Assembly: GCA_030263805.2 (NCBI GenBank)
Contig: CP136010.1
Coordinates: 1,069,001 to 1,133,000 of the forward strand
Length of the DNA stretch: 64,000 nt
Direction of reading: 5' to 3'
From: Pseudomonas sp. FeN3W
Lineage (GTDB): Bacteria > Pseudomonadota > Gammaproteobacteria > Pseudomonadales > Pseudomonadaceae
In this document: piece after piece, positions 1 through 8,255 of the stretch
Layout of the letters: each line of letters opens with the position of its first letter
How positions within the stretch are numbered: the first letter of the stretch is position 1
Made by a program: the position numbers and the translations under genes
The notes under the pieces: generated by a model
Told to the model about the DNA's origin: nothing
Databases searched by the model: none
Seen by the model: the letters and a program-made list of their open reading frames with translations, nothing else

Positions 1-1
1 G

Positions 2-1342
2 CACTATGAATTCCGCCTCGTCCGCGAGGCGCTGGCCGAGCGCGAAGTGCTGCTGGCCAAGGCGCCGCATATCGTCAAGCCGATGCGCTTCGTGCTGCCC
101 CACCGCCCGCACCTGCGCCCGGCCTGGATGATCCGCGCCGGGCTATTTCTTTACGACAACCTGGGCATGCGCAAGAAACTGCCAGCATCGCGGGGCCTGC
201 GTTTCGGCAAGGCGAGCCCACTGAAGCCAGCCATCACCCGGGGTTTCGAATACTCCGACTGTTGGGTCGACGACGCGCGGCTGGTGGTACTCAACGCCAT
301 GGCGGCGCGGGAGAACGGCGCGCACATCCATACCCGCACCCAATGCCTGAGCGCCAAGCGTGCCGGCGGCATCTGGCATGTCGAGCTGCGGCGCGAGGAC
401 GGCAGTCGCTTTTCGCTTCGCGCCAAGGCGCTGGTCAACGCCGCCGGTCCCTGGGTCGCACAGTTCATCGGTGAAAACCTGCAACAGCGCTCGCCATACG
501 GCATCCGCCTGATTCAGGGCAGCCACATCATCGTGCCCAAGCTGTATGACGGCGAGCAGGCCTACATCATGCAGAACGAGGATCGGCGCATCGTCTTCGC
601 CATCCCCTACCTGGATCGCTACACCATGATCGGCACCACCGACCGAGAGTACCGTGGCGACCCGGCCAAGGTGAGCATCAGCGAGGAGGAGATCGCCTAC
701 GTACTGGGCGTGGCCAACACGCACTTTCGCAAGCAGCTCGAGCCCAGGGACATCGTGCATACCTTCGCCGGCGTCCGGCCGCTGTGCGACGACGAATCGG
801 ATAACCCCTCCGCGGTTACCCGTGATTACACCCTGTCGCTGGCGGCGGAAGAAAAACAGGCACCGCTGCTTTCGGTGTTCGGCGGCAAGCTCACCACCTA
901 CCGCAAGCTCGCCGAGTCGGCGATGGCGCAGCTCAAGCCGTTCTTCCCGGGCATGGGTGAAAGCTGGACGGCACAGGCGGCACTGCCTGGCGGCGAAGGC
1001 ATGAGCACGGCCGACGCACTCGCCGAAGAGCTGGTAGCCAAGGTACAGGGGCTGAAACTGCCGCTGGCCAGGCGCTGGGCCACTCTCTACGGCAACCGAG
1101 TGTGGCGCATGCTGGGCGAAGCGCGCTCGCTCGATGCACTGGGCGAGGATCTCGGCCAGCAGCTGTACGCGCAGGAAGTCGATTACCTGCGGCGCGAAGA
1201 GTGGGCAACCCAGGTGGATGACATCCTCTGGCGCCGCACCAAACTCGGGCTGGCCTTCAGCGAGCCGGAAAAGGCTCGCCTGCAGCGTTACCTGACAGAG
1301 CGACTGACCATCGAACCTGCACGCGACAGCGACGCGGCCTGA
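2..1342 (+). CDS. glpD: Glycerol-3-phosphate dehydrogenase, 5' end missing
   Basis: Membrane-associated FAD flavoprotein that oxidises sn-glycerol 3-phosphate to dihydroxyacetone phosphate and passes electrons to the quinone pool. The frame is open from base 2, so the gene runs in from the left edge; about 446 codons are present and the N-terminal FAD-binding GxGxxG region lies outside. Visible family features are NAAGPW (near base 445), the conserved GGKLTTYR stretch (near base 885) and the C-terminal DAO_C-type helical domain ending at a TGA at 1340-1342. No other glp gene is in the window. Identity is firm from the length and motifs. Confidence 0.95.
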   Translation, partial: HYEFRLVREALAEREVLLAKAPHIVKPMRFVLPHRPHLRPAWMIRAGLFLYDNLGMRKKLPASRGLRFGKASPLKPAITRGFEYSDCWVDDARLVVLNAMAARENGAHIHTRTQCLSAKRAGGIWHVELRREDGSRFSLRAKALVNAAGPWVAQFIGENLQQRSPYGIRLIQGSHIIVPKLYDGEQAYIMQNEDRRIVFAIPYLDRYTMIGTTDREYRGDPAKVSISEEEIAYVLGVANTHFRKQLEPRDIVHTFAGVRPLCDDESDNPSAVTRDYTLSLAAEEKQAPLLSVFGGKLTTYRKLAESAMAQLKPFFPGMGESWTAQAALPGGEGMSTADALAEELVAKVQGLKLPLARRWATLYGNRVWRMLGEARSLDALGEDLGQQLYAQEVDYLRREEWATQVDDILWRRTKLGLAFSEPEKARLQRYLTERLTIEPARDSDAA

Positions 1343-1412
1343 GCAGGCTGGGACGAGCTTCATCCAGGGCGCACTCGTCTGCACCACCCCACAGCGCTCG
1401 CGCTGCCGCCGA

Positions 1413-1438
1413 GTGGACGGGCAAGACCATCCGTCCAC
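1413..1438 (+). terminator. Hairpin after glpD, possible terminator
   Basis: A perfect 8-bp inverted repeat (GTGGACGG at 1413-1420 and CCGTCCAC at 1431-1438) lies 70 bases past the glpD stop. It has no clear T-run, so termination is only plausible. Confidence 0.4.
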
Positions 1439-1449
1439 CCTTGCCGTTG

Positions 1450-1467
1450 CGGTCATCAAGTGTTCAT
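1450..1467 (+). promoter_or_regulatory. Candidate weak Pho box upstream of the Na/Pi cotransporter gene
   Basis: CGGTCAT at 1450-1456 and TGTTCAT at 1461-1467 are two heptamers with the 11-base periodicity of a PhoB box (consensus CTGTCAT, 4 bases, CTGTCAT). The first matches 6 of 7, the second only its right half. It lies about 49 bases before the start at 1516. Support is mainly from the phosphate theme of the genes downstream. Confidence 0.33.
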
Positions 1468-1515
1468 ACCCTTGGCGCACCGTCGGGCGACTGACCTGCT
1501 CTCGGGAGTTGCCTG

Positions 1516-2676
1516 ATGACCACAAATACTGGCGCCTTAGCCGATCACTCCACGCCTGCCAGCCGCCAATGGCTTTCCTGGCTGCTGGTCATCACGCTGA
1601 TCTACCTTCTGCTGGCAGCCGTCGGCGCCATCGGTGATGGCTTCAAGGCCGCAGTTGGGAACAATGCCAAGGAACTGTTCGCCTTTGCCACCAACCCCTT
1701 CGTCGGCCTGATGATAGGCGTGGCGGCGACGGCGTTGATCCAGAGTTCAAGCACCGTGACTTCCATCATCGTCGGCATGGTCGCCGGCGGGCTGCCCATT
1801 CCGATTGCGATCCCGTTGATCATGGGCGCCAACATCGGTACATCGCTGACCAGCACCATCGTTAGCCTGGGCCACGTACGCAACGGCGTCGAGTTTCACC
1901 GGGCCTTTGCAGCGGCCACCGTGCACGATGCGTTCAATCTCACCGCAGTGGCCATTCTTCTGCCGCTGGAACTGCTCTTTCACCCGCTAGCGCAGATGTC
2001 CGAAATCCTGGCCGGATTGCTGGTCAGCGACAGCACAGGCGTCGACATGAAGAGCGTCAACTTCATGAAGACCATCCTCACGCCTGCCAGCGATGTGCTC
2101 AACGCGAGCGTGGCCTGGCTGCCTGGCCAGGTCTGGTCCGGTGTCGCATTGATCATCATCGGCATCGGCCTGATTCTTTTCGCGGTCCAGGCCATTGGCA
2201 AGGTGCTGCGCAAGGTGATGGTCGGCCGCGCGAAAGACATCATGCACGCCAGCGTCGGCCGCGGCCCGGTTTCGGGGATCGCTTCAGGCACCATCATCAC
2301 GATCCTCGTGCAGTCGTCCTCGACGACGACCGCACTGATCGTACCGATGGCGGGAACCGGCGTGTTTTCTCTCAAACAGGTCTATCCGTTCACCCTGGGC
2401 ACCAACATCGGCACCTGCGTAACGGCCCTGCTGGCCGCTACGGCGATTTCCGGACCGACTGCCGAGCTGGCCCTGCAGATCGCGCTGGTGCATCTGCTGT
2501 TCAACCTGTTCGGAATCTTCCTGATCTACGTGCTGCCGTTCCTGCGCGGCTTACCGCCTGCTATTGCCACATACCTCGCCGATCTGGCGCAACGCAGCAA
2601 GCTTTACGTCGGGGCATACATCGGTGGCGTGTTCTTCGGCCTGCCATTGCTATTGATCGGCGGCAGCCAACTCTGA
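1516..2676 (+). CDS. Na+/phosphate cotransporter family protein (NptA/PNaS type)
   Basis: Inner-membrane carrier expected to import phosphate with sodium. The 386-residue protein has the internal duplication typical of the Na/Pi cotransport family. Each half carries a QSSS motif (residues 76-79 and 266-269), followed by a GANIGTS or GTNIGTC segment. About eight to nine hydrophobic segments are visible. The C-terminal PhoU-like domain found in some homologues is absent, so this is the short form. It is followed after 18 bases by a small coiled-coil gene and then a PstS-like gene, which suggests one phosphate-related operon. Transport direction cannot be read from sequence. Confidence 0.88.
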   Translation: MTTNTGALADHSTPASRQWLSWLLVITLIYLLLAAVGAIGDGFKAAVGNNAKELFAFATNPFVGLMIGVAATALIQSSSTVTSIIVGMVAGGLPIPIAIPLIMGANIGTSLTSTIVSLGHVRNGVEFHRAFAAATVHDAFNLTAVAILLPLELLFHPLAQMSEILAGLLVSDSTGVDMKSVNFMKTILTPASDVLNASVAWLPGQVWSGVALIIIGIGLILFAVQAIGKVLRKVMVGRAKDIMHASVGRGPVSGIASGTIITILVQSSSTTTALIVPMAGTGVFSLKQVYPFTLGTNIGTCVTALLAATAISGPTAELALQIALVHLLFNLFGIFLIYVLPFLRGLPPAIATYLADLAQRSKLYVGAYIGGVFFGLPLLLIGGSQL

Positions 2677-2694
2677 CCCGCCAGGAGCCCGCTT

Positions 2695-2922
2695 ATGCAA
2701 CGCGAACGCCGTATCCAGACAGAGAACCGCATCCGTGAGCTGCGCGAATCGCTCAACGAACTCGAAACGCAGCTGCAACAGATCGATGAGCAGGAACGAC
2801 AGGCGCAGCACCGGGAAATTGATCGGCTGGATGACTACATCAATGCCGTCGACAGCCGATTCAACAGCCTGCAGGTGTTCTGGAACTCACTGAAACATGA
2901 ATGGCTGAAAGCCAAGTCCTGA
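2695..2922 (+). CDS. Small coiled-coil protein of unknown function
   Basis: A 75-residue, highly charged protein rich in Glu, Gln and Arg with a heptad-like pattern over residues 8-50 (for example IRELRESLNELETQLQQIDE), so a coiled coil is likely. There is no signal peptide, membrane segment or cysteine. It lies 18 bases after the Na/Pi cotransporter gene and 18 bases before the PstS-like gene, with a ribosome-binding site (CAGGAG) before the ATG, so it is probably translated as part of that operon. I do not recognise the family. A regulatory or scaffolding role beside the transporter is conjecture. Confidence 0.75.
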   Translation: MQRERRIQTENRIRELRESLNELETQLQQIDEQERQAQHREIDRLDDYINAVDSRFNSLQVFWNSLKHEWLKAKS

Positions 2923-2940
2923 GCGGCAAGGAGCGACCGC

Positions 2941-3903
2941 ATGCACGTTATCCCCAGCCCGCTGCTGCTGATCGGTCTTTCGCTCGGCCTGCAGCTCTTG
3001 GTGGCGCCAACCGTTAGCGCCGCCGAACCCGCCACCGAAGGCCTGCTGATCGATGGCTCCAGTACCGTTTACCCGCTGACCCGTGAAGCGATGCGCCGAT
3101 TCCAGCGTGCGCAGCCGGGGCATCCGATCGACGTGGCGTTCTCCGGCACCTCCGCCGGCTTTCGCCGCTTCTGCTCGGGCGAGACGGACATCAACGACGC
3201 CTCCCGAAAAATCAACAGCAGCGAGCAGGCACTCTGCGCGAAGAACGGTATCGGCTATCGCGAGTTGCCGCTGGCCATGGACGCGATCACGGTCGTCGTG
3301 CACCCGAGCAATGACTGGGCGACCGACATCACGGTCGAAGAGCTGAAGAAGCTCTGGTCTCCTGCGGCCGAGGGCAAGGTGACGCACTGGAGCCATGTCC
3401 GGGCGAACTGGCCAGACCGTCCGATGAAACTGTTCGGGCGTGGCCAGGATTCCGGCACCTACGATGTCTTCACCCGGGAAATCGTCGGCGAGGCGCATCG
3501 CAGCCGTCAGGACTACACCGCCAGCGAGAACGAGGAGGAGTTGGCCACTGGCATCGCCGCCGAACCGGATGCGCTCGGCTTCTTCGGCATCGGCGCCTAC
3601 CACCGGCACTGGGACGAGCTGAAGCTGCTCGCCGTCGACAACGGCGAGGGACCGGTCTACCCGACACTGGAAACCGTCGGCGAGGCGCAATACCAGCCGC
3701 TGACCCGCCCGTTGTTCATCTACCTGAGCGAACGGAGCCTGCAGGACAAGCCCAGCACCAGGGCCTTCGTTCGACACTACCTGCAAGGGTTGCCGAGCTG
3801 GATCCACTTCACCGGGTACATGCCGCTGCGCGCCGAACGCTATGCGCAGAACCTGAAAGCGCTCGACGCAGCGCCGGCAGCGAATCCAGCCGGCGCCAGG
3901 TGA
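2941..3903 (+). CDS. PstS-like phosphate-binding periplasmic protein (orphan)
   Basis: A 320-residue substrate-binding protein of the PstS family. It has an N-terminal signal peptide (residues 1 to about 27, ending VSA-AEP). The phosphate-binding signature segments are IDGSSTVYPLT (about residue 37), AFSGTSAGFRRFCSGETDI (about residue 62) and GRGQDSGTYDVF (about residue 165). Such proteins normally feed PstCAB permeases, but no pstC, pstA or pstB is nearby. The gene instead follows a Na/Pi cotransporter gene and a coiled-coil gene. It could act as a periplasmic scavenger or sensor for that carrier, or serve a distant ABC system. Convergent with the PPK2 gene 10 bases further on. Confidence 0.88.
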   Translation: MHVIPSPLLLIGLSLGLQLLVAPTVSAAEPATEGLLIDGSSTVYPLTREAMRRFQRAQPGHPIDVAFSGTSAGFRRFCSGETDINDASRKINSSEQALCAKNGIGYRELPLAMDAITVVVHPSNDWATDITVEELKKLWSPAAEGKVTHWSHVRANWPDRPMKLFGRGQDSGTYDVFTREIVGEAHRSRQDYTASENEEELATGIAAEPDALGFFGIGAYHRHWDELKLLAVDNGEGPVYPTLETVGEAQYQPLTRPLFIYLSERSLQDKPSTRAFVRHYLQGLPSWIHFTGYMPLRAERYAQNLKALDAAPAANPAGAR

Positions 3904-3913
3904 TACGGCTGAA

Positions 3914-4840
3914 TCAGTAGACTGCCGGGACGATCATGCTGTCCGGCACCGGGTTACGCAGGTAGTCGGGGTTGTAGACGCGCTCCGGCAACTTCACCGG
4001 CGTACGCTCGACCTCGCCGTACGGCAGCTGACTGAGCAGGTGCGTGATGCAATTCAGGCGTGCGCGCTTCTTGTCATCCGCCTCGACGATCCACCAGGGT
4101 GCGTCGGCGATGTGCGTGCGCTCGAGCATGATCTCCTTGGCGCGCGTGTAGGCTTCCCAGCGACGCCGGGATTCAAGGTCCATGGGGCTGAGCTTCCACT
4201 GCTTCAGCGGGTCGTGGATACGGGCCAGGAAGCGCCGGTTCTGCTCTTCGTCGGAGATGGAGAACCAGTACTTGATCAGGATGATTCCCGAGCGCACCAG
4301 CATCCGCTCGAACTCCGGGACCGACCGAAAGAACTCTTCGTATTCGTCGTCGGTGCAGAAGCCCATCACCTTCTCGACGCCGGCACGGTTGTACCAGCTG
4401 CGATCGAACAGGACCATTTCGCCAGCGGCGGGCAGATGGGAAACATAACGCTGGAAGTACCACTGGGTTCGCTCGCGGTCATTCGGTGCTGGCAGGGCCG
4501 CCACGCGACAGATGCGCGGATTCAAACGCTGGGTCACTCGCTTGATGACGCCGCCCTTGCCGGCCGCATCCCGCCCCTCGAAGAGCACGACCACACGCAG
4601 CTTGTTGTGCACGATCCAGTCCTGCAGCTTGACCAGCTCGCCCTGCAAACGCAGCAGTTCGGAAAAGTACAACCGCCGGGACAGTCCCGATCCCGGGGGC
4701 TGCGGCAGGCCTTCGCGGGATATCAGGGCTTCCATGCGCACATCGTCCAGCTCCATTTCCAGCTCTTCGTCGAGGCTGTCCTGAAACTCGTGCAGCAGGT
4801 GTTGGTAGATGTCGTGCGAGCTGCGCATATCGTCGGTCAT
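3914..4840 (-). CDS. ppk2: Polyphosphate kinase 2 (class I PPK2)
   Basis: Transfers phosphate between polyphosphate and nucleoside diphosphates. The 308-residue protein shows the PPK2 Walker A segment FEGRDAAGKGGVIKR, the NDRERTQWYFQRY stretch and the Walker B-like FDRSWYNRAG. The C-terminal EWYNPDYLR-like region (here RVYNPDYLR) is also present. The reading frame stays open far upstream, but family similarity begins at about MTDDMRSS, so the ATG at 4838-4840 is chosen. Single-domain length matches one-domain PPK2. Lies tail to tail with the PstS-like gene, fitting a local phosphate and polyphosphate theme. Nucleotide preference (ADP or GDP) cannot be told by eye. Confidence 0.93.
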   Translation of the reverse strand: MTDDMRSSHDIYQHLLHEFQDSLDEELEMELDDVRMEALISREGLPQPPGSGLSRRLYFSELLRLQGELVKLQDWIVHNKLRVVVLFEGRDAAGKGGVIKRVTQRLNPRICRVAALPAPNDRERTQWYFQRYVSHLPAAGEMVLFDRSWYNRAGVEKVMGFCTDDEYEEFFRSVPEFERMLVRSGIILIKYWFSISDEEQNRRFLARIHDPLKQWKLSPMDLESRRRWEAYTRAKEIMLERTHIADAPWWIVEADDKKRARLNCITHLLSQLPYGEVERTPVKLPERVYNPDYLRNPVPDSMIVPAVY

Positions 4841-5027
4841 GGGCGATTTCCGGTAGCGTAATGGCGCGCCACGCTCTGGGTGGCTCTGGCCCACGCTAGT
4901 CATCGGCGATGACGGACTCATGACCGACGCGCTGCCGATTCGACGCCGAGGACGAGCGGGCGTCGGCACAGCTTGAATCGCCGGGCAATTCCGGTAGGCT
5001 CGCAGCTTTCCCACAGGAGTACGCCAA

Positions 5028-5309
5028 ATGGCTCGAGCCACTGCCCGCCACATCCTGGTTTCCACCGAAGCCAAGTGCAACGAACTGAAAGCCGCCATCG
5101 AAGGCGGTGCCGACTTCGCCGAAGTCGCCAAGGAAAACTCCACCTGCCCATCCAGCCGTCAGGGCGGTGACCTGGGTTCGTTCGGCCCCGGCCAGATGGT
5201 CAAGGAATTCGACACCGTCGTGTTCAGCGCCCCGCTGAACCAGGTGCAAGGCCCGGTGAAGACCCAGTTCGGCTATCACCTGCTGGAAGTGACCAGCCGC
5301 CAGGACTGA
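5028..5309 (+). CDS. ppiC: Parvulin-type peptidyl-prolyl cis-trans isomerase C
   Basis: A 93-residue single-domain parvulin, the usual PpiC length. No signal peptide, so cytoplasmic. Conserved parvulin pieces are ARHILVSTEAKC near the N-terminus, FAEVAKENSTCPSSRQGGDLG in the middle (given as its family hallmark) and FGPGQMVKEFDTVVF plus VKTQFGYHLLEV at the C-terminus. A ribosome-binding site (CAGGAG) precedes the ATG at 5028. Transcribed divergently from the PPK2 gene across 187 bases. Confidence 0.95.
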   Translation: MARATARHILVSTEAKCNELKAAIEGGADFAEVAKENSTCPSSRQGGDLGSFGPGQMVKEFDTVVFSAPLNQVQGPVKTQFGYHLLEVTSRQD

Positions 5310-5320
5310 TCACCGTTCAT

Positions 5321-5341
5321 CCCCGCCCCCCAAGGGCGGGG
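5321..5341. terminator. GC-rich hairpin between ppiC and the chemoreceptor gene
   Basis: Perfect 8-bp stem (CCCCGCCC at 5321-5328, GGGCGGGG at 5334-5341, 5-base loop) between two convergent genes, starting 11 bases past the ppiC stop. No T-run follows. Confidence 0.55.
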
Positions 5342-5398
5342 ATGCCTCTGCGCCGGAAGGCGCCCTTCCTGGCAGCCCCCCGTTTCGCTCCAACCTGA

Positions 5399-7006
5399 TC
5401 ACGCCTCGAGACGGAAACGTCCGGTCAGTGCCTTGAGGCCTTTCATGCTCTGCATGATGGTATTGCCCGACGCCGCCGTGTCGTGGGTGACTCCGGCGGC
5501 CTGATCGGCGACATGGGCGATGCGCGTCAGCGACTGGTTCATGTCCTCCGCCACCTGCGACTGCTCCTCGGCCGCCGTGGCGATCTGATTGGTCATGCCG
5601 CGAATGGTCTGCACCGCGCCGACGATCTGCCCCAGCGCATGCTGCGCCGCTTCGATCTGGGTGAGCGTCACCGAGCTGCTCTGACGCGACGCATCCATGG
5701 CCGTACCCGCGCGGGTGGCCTGGCTCTGCAAACGCTCGACCAGCACGCTGACCTCCTTGGCCGAACTCTGCGTGCGGCTGGCCAGGCTGCGTACTTCGTC
5801 GGCAACCACCGCGAAACCGCGACCCTGCTCGCCAGCGCGCGCCGCCTCGATGGCCGCATTCAGCGCCAGCAGGTTGGTCTGCTCGGCGATCCCGCTGATC
5901 ACGTTGAGCACCTTGCCGATCTCGTGACTGTCTTGCACCAGCTGCTGCATCACATCGGACAGGCTGTCGACATGACGACTGAGGATGCGGATGGCACCGA
6001 CCGACTCATTCATCACCGCGCTGCCGGAGTTGGTCTCCTGCTCGGCGACATCCGCGGCATTGGCGGCCTCGACCGTGCTGCGCGCGACTTCCTGGGAGGT
6101 GGCGAGCATTTCGTTCATCGCGGTGGCGACCTGATCGATCTCGGCCTGCTGCCCCTCGACGTTGCGCGCGCTGTCGCCAGCCAGGTTGGCCATGCGCACG
6201 CATTGACCATCGGCTTCGTCAGCGGCCAGGCGCACACCGCGGATCATCTCGCCGACCTGCCCCAGCAGGCGGTTGTAGGCCAGGGTGATCATGCCCATCT
6301 CGTCATCGGCGTGCCGCACCTGCAGCGGCGCGGAAAAGTCGCCCTGGCTGACCTTCTCCAGACGCCCGCGCAGCTCGTCGATCTGCAGCATCAGCCAGTT
6401 CATTCCGGCAATCCGACCCAGCACGACCAGCAGCAGGATGCACAGGGTCGACCCCAGGGCCACCCAGAGCTGCTGCGACGCACTGCGATTGGCCTCGGCG
6501 GATATCAGCAGCACCACTTCGTTGGACGCGCCAAGGATGTCGTTGGAGTCGGTGGCAATGGCGTTCACGTCAGCGCTCTGCCCTGCAGCCAGCGCCTGTA
6601 TGGCGGGCCGGTAACGCTGCCAGATCTGGTCGACGCGCTGCAGATGTGGCTTTGCACTGGCCAACCCCACCGGGGCGATGTCCTGGGCGCGGTCACCGTT
6701 GAGCAGCAGCCGATGCGACTGTTCGAAGCGCTGGATGGTCTTGTCGACGGCGGCCTTGTCGCCGACGCCCTGAGCGGCCAGCAGCGCTTCCTTCATCATC
6801 TTCTGACTGAGCATGCGCTGGGCACCGGCCATGTCGATCTGGCTGGCGTCCTTGGCGGACATGAACAGCACAGCAGCGGTCAGTGCCGCACACAGAAAGA
6901 TCAGGCTGTAGGAAAAGAAGAACTGGTTGTTGATGGTCCGCAGACCCAGTCCGCGCAGAAGGGACTGAATGACGTTCGCCAAGGTGCTGGTCATGGGGGT
7001 ATCCAC
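5399..7006 (-). CDS. Methyl-accepting chemotaxis protein with PilJ-type N-terminal domain
   Basis: A 535-residue inner-membrane chemoreceptor. The layout is TM1 at about residues 32-50, then a periplasmic region with the type-IV-pili MCP motif (AGAQRMLSQKM at 60-70, also found in NarX-like sensors). TM2 follows at about 181-199, then a HAMP domain to about 250. The cytoplasmic coiled coil has the highly conserved hairpin tip (near residues 365-395, containing NLLALNAAIEAARAGEQGRG). The C-terminus LTGRFRLEA lacks an NWETF-type pentapeptide for CheR binding. Ligand unknown. Start ATG at 7006; a second ATG four codons later is possible. It stands alone, with no che genes beside it. Confidence 0.92.
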   Translation of the reverse strand: MDTPMTSTLANVIQSLLRGLGLRTINNQFFFSYSLIFLCAALTAAVLFMSAKDASQIDMAGAQRMLSQKMMKEALLAAQGVGDKAAVDKTIQRFEQSHRLLLNGDRAQDIAPVGLASAKPHLQRVDQIWQRYRPAIQALAAGQSADVNAIATDSNDILGASNEVVLLISAEANRSASQQLWVALGSTLCILLLVVLGRIAGMNWLMLQIDELRGRLEKVSQGDFSAPLQVRHADDEMGMITLAYNRLLGQVGEMIRGVRLAADEADGQCVRMANLAGDSARNVEGQQAEIDQVATAMNEMLATSQEVARSTVEAANAADVAEQETNSGSAVMNESVGAIRILSRHVDSLSDVMQQLVQDSHEIGKVLNVISGIAEQTNLLALNAAIEAARAGEQGRGFAVVADEVRSLASRTQSSAKEVSVLVERLQSQATRAGTAMDASRQSSSVTLTQIEAAQHALGQIVGAVQTIRGMTNQIATAAEEQSQVAEDMNQSLTRIAHVADQAAGVTHDTAASGNTIMQSMKGLKALTGRFRLEA

Positions 7007-7166
7007 TACAGGAAAAGAAAGCGATGCCAGCGTCGAATGGCCTCGCAGCTAACCCTGTTCTCGGCGGTGTCAGGGGCAACTTGATACCGTTCATCAACTA
7101 TCTGAAAGCCGCGTCATTGCTGGCGGCGCGCACTTTTTTGGTGCTCATGCAATGCGGTTTCGCGCA

Positions 7167-7180
7167 CTGATACAGATCAA
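7167..7180 (+). promoter_or_regulatory. Candidate Anr/Dnr (FNR-type) box
   Basis: CTGAT-ACAG-ATCAA matches the consensus TTGAT-N4-ATCAA at 9 of 10 defined positions. It lies 110 bases before the SpoIIAA-like gene and 160 bases before the chemoreceptor gene, so either could be the target. Single-site matches of this kind occur by chance. Confidence 0.35.
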
Positions 7181-7289
7181 CAGAAAGGGCCCATTCGTAC
7201 CTGTTTTTTGGCTCGTTCGCGAGGCAACGTCTATGGTCAGGTAATGCGGGGCAAACTCGCATGAACACGGATCAATCGGGGGTGTGCGC

Positions 7290-7658
7290 ATGTTCCACGT
7301 ATCGCGCCGAGGCGAAAACCGCATCGATATCGACTTCTCCGGCAAGTTGGACAGTCAGGCCATGCGTGCTGCGCTGGATGACCTGCTGTTCAAATCCGAA
7401 GGCATCAGCCATGGCCGCATGCTCTATCGCATCGGCGACTTCGATCTGCCTACGCTCGGCGCCGTCGGCGTGGAGCTGTCACGACTGCCGCACCTGTTCC
7501 GCTTCATTCGGCGTTTCGACCGCTGTGCGGTGGTCGCCGGCAAGGAATGGCTGCGCAAGGCCAGCGAGGTGGAAGGCGCGCTGATCCCCGGGCTGACCAT
7601 CAAGGCGTTCGACCTGCACCAGGAAGCCGAAGCCAGTGCCTGGCTGGAGCACGGCTGA
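7290..7658 (+). CDS. SpoIIAA-like (STAS/SEC14-type fold) protein
   Basis: A 122-residue soluble protein resembling the SpoIIAA-like family (formerly DUF3478). Its features are an N-terminal strand-rich segment (FHVSRRGENRIDIDFSGKLD), the LDDLLFKSEGI helix, and a C-terminal WLRKASEVEGALIPGLTIKAFDL stretch that in this family binds lipid-like or hydrophobic ligands or partner proteins. The exact role is unknown. ATG at 7290 is preferred because GGGGGTG sits 6 bases upstream; an in-frame GTG at 7284 is the alternative. The next gene, DUF3597, starts 95 bases downstream on the same strand. Confidence 0.8.
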   Translation: MFHVSRRGENRIDIDFSGKLDSQAMRAALDDLLFKSEGISHGRMLYRIGDFDLPTLGAVGVELSRLPHLFRFIRRFDRCAVVAGKEWLRKASEVEGALIPGLTIKAFDLHQEAEASAWLEHG

Positions 7659-7753
7659 GGGCCACGCCAAGCGGCAATTACCCGACCTGCGGGAGCGAAT
7701 GGTCCGTCCTGGGTTGCTGTCGAACATGGACATCAACAGCCAGGAGAAGGGAC

Positions 7754-8215
7754 ATGGGACTTTTCGATACGATCAAGGCCAAACTCGGCCTGGGCGATGT
7801 CTCCAACGAGGCGCAACACAAGGCCGATGCACCGCCGGCCGACGCGATCCGTTCGAGCGCCGAAGGCATCACGCTGGGAGAAAGGCCCACCACCACCGAC
7901 AACGCGACCATCGCGCCGCACCAGGACCTGAATCAGTCCCCGACCACGGCAAGCGGAGTGGATGTGGTAGCTCAGCTGGAAGCCAAGGCGGCGCAGCATC
8001 CGGAAGCGCTGAATTGGCGCACCTCGATCGTCGATCTGCTGAAGTTGCTCGGGCTGGACAGCAGTCTGGAAGCGCGACGGGAGCTTGCCACGGAGCTAGG
8101 CTGCCCGCCGGCGGAAATGGCGGACTCGGCGCAGATGAATATGTGGCTGCACCGGGCGGTGATGAAAAAGCTTGCCGAGAATGGCGGCAGGATACCGCCT
8201 GAACTGCTGCACTAG
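7754..8215 (+). CDS. DUF3597 domain protein (first copy)
   Basis: A 153-residue protein with an N-terminal MGLFDTIKAKLGLG segment, a low-complexity linker (about residues 20-70) and a conserved C-terminal domain. That domain contains NWRTSIVDLLKLLGLDSSL (about residues 91-109) and the SAQMNMWLHRAVMKKLAENGG tail. This is the DUF3597 signature; the family has no known function, and the C-terminal domain looks like a compact helical, LysM-like or DNA-binding fold. Start ATG at 7754 follows AGGAGAAGGG. The protein is closely related to that at 10744-11139, so the window holds a paralogous pair. Confidence 0.88.
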   Translation: MGLFDTIKAKLGLGDVSNEAQHKADAPPADAIRSSAEGITLGERPTTTDNATIAPHQDLNQSPTTASGVDVVAQLEAKAAQHPEALNWRTSIVDLLKLLGLDSSLEARRELATELGCPPAEMADSAQMNMWLHRAVMKKLAENGGRIPPELLH

Positions 8216-8222
8216 ATGTGCG

Positions 8223-8246
8223 AAGGGCCTTCCGAGGAAGGCCCTT
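8223..8246. terminator. Bidirectional hairpin terminator
   Basis: A perfect 10-bp stem (AAGGGCCTTC at 8223-8232, GAAGGCCCTT at 8237-8246) with a CGAG loop, placed between two convergent genes whose stops are 8 and 9 bases away. Confidence 0.75.
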
Positions 8247-8255
8247 GCTTACGGC

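Noticed and set aside
143..1525. 460-codon open frame antisense to glpD
   Set aside because: It is a shadow of glpD in a GC-rich genome; no recognisable motif or ribosome-binding site.
4841..5143. N-terminal extension of the PPK2 frame
   Set aside because: The extra 101 codons have no PPK2 similarity and overlap ppiC on the other strand; the start at 4840 fits the family.
5483..7084. 533-codon open frame antisense to the chemoreceptor gene
   Set aside because: The sense strand encodes a complete MCP with all domains; the antisense translation is His/Gln/Arg-rich and unlike any family.
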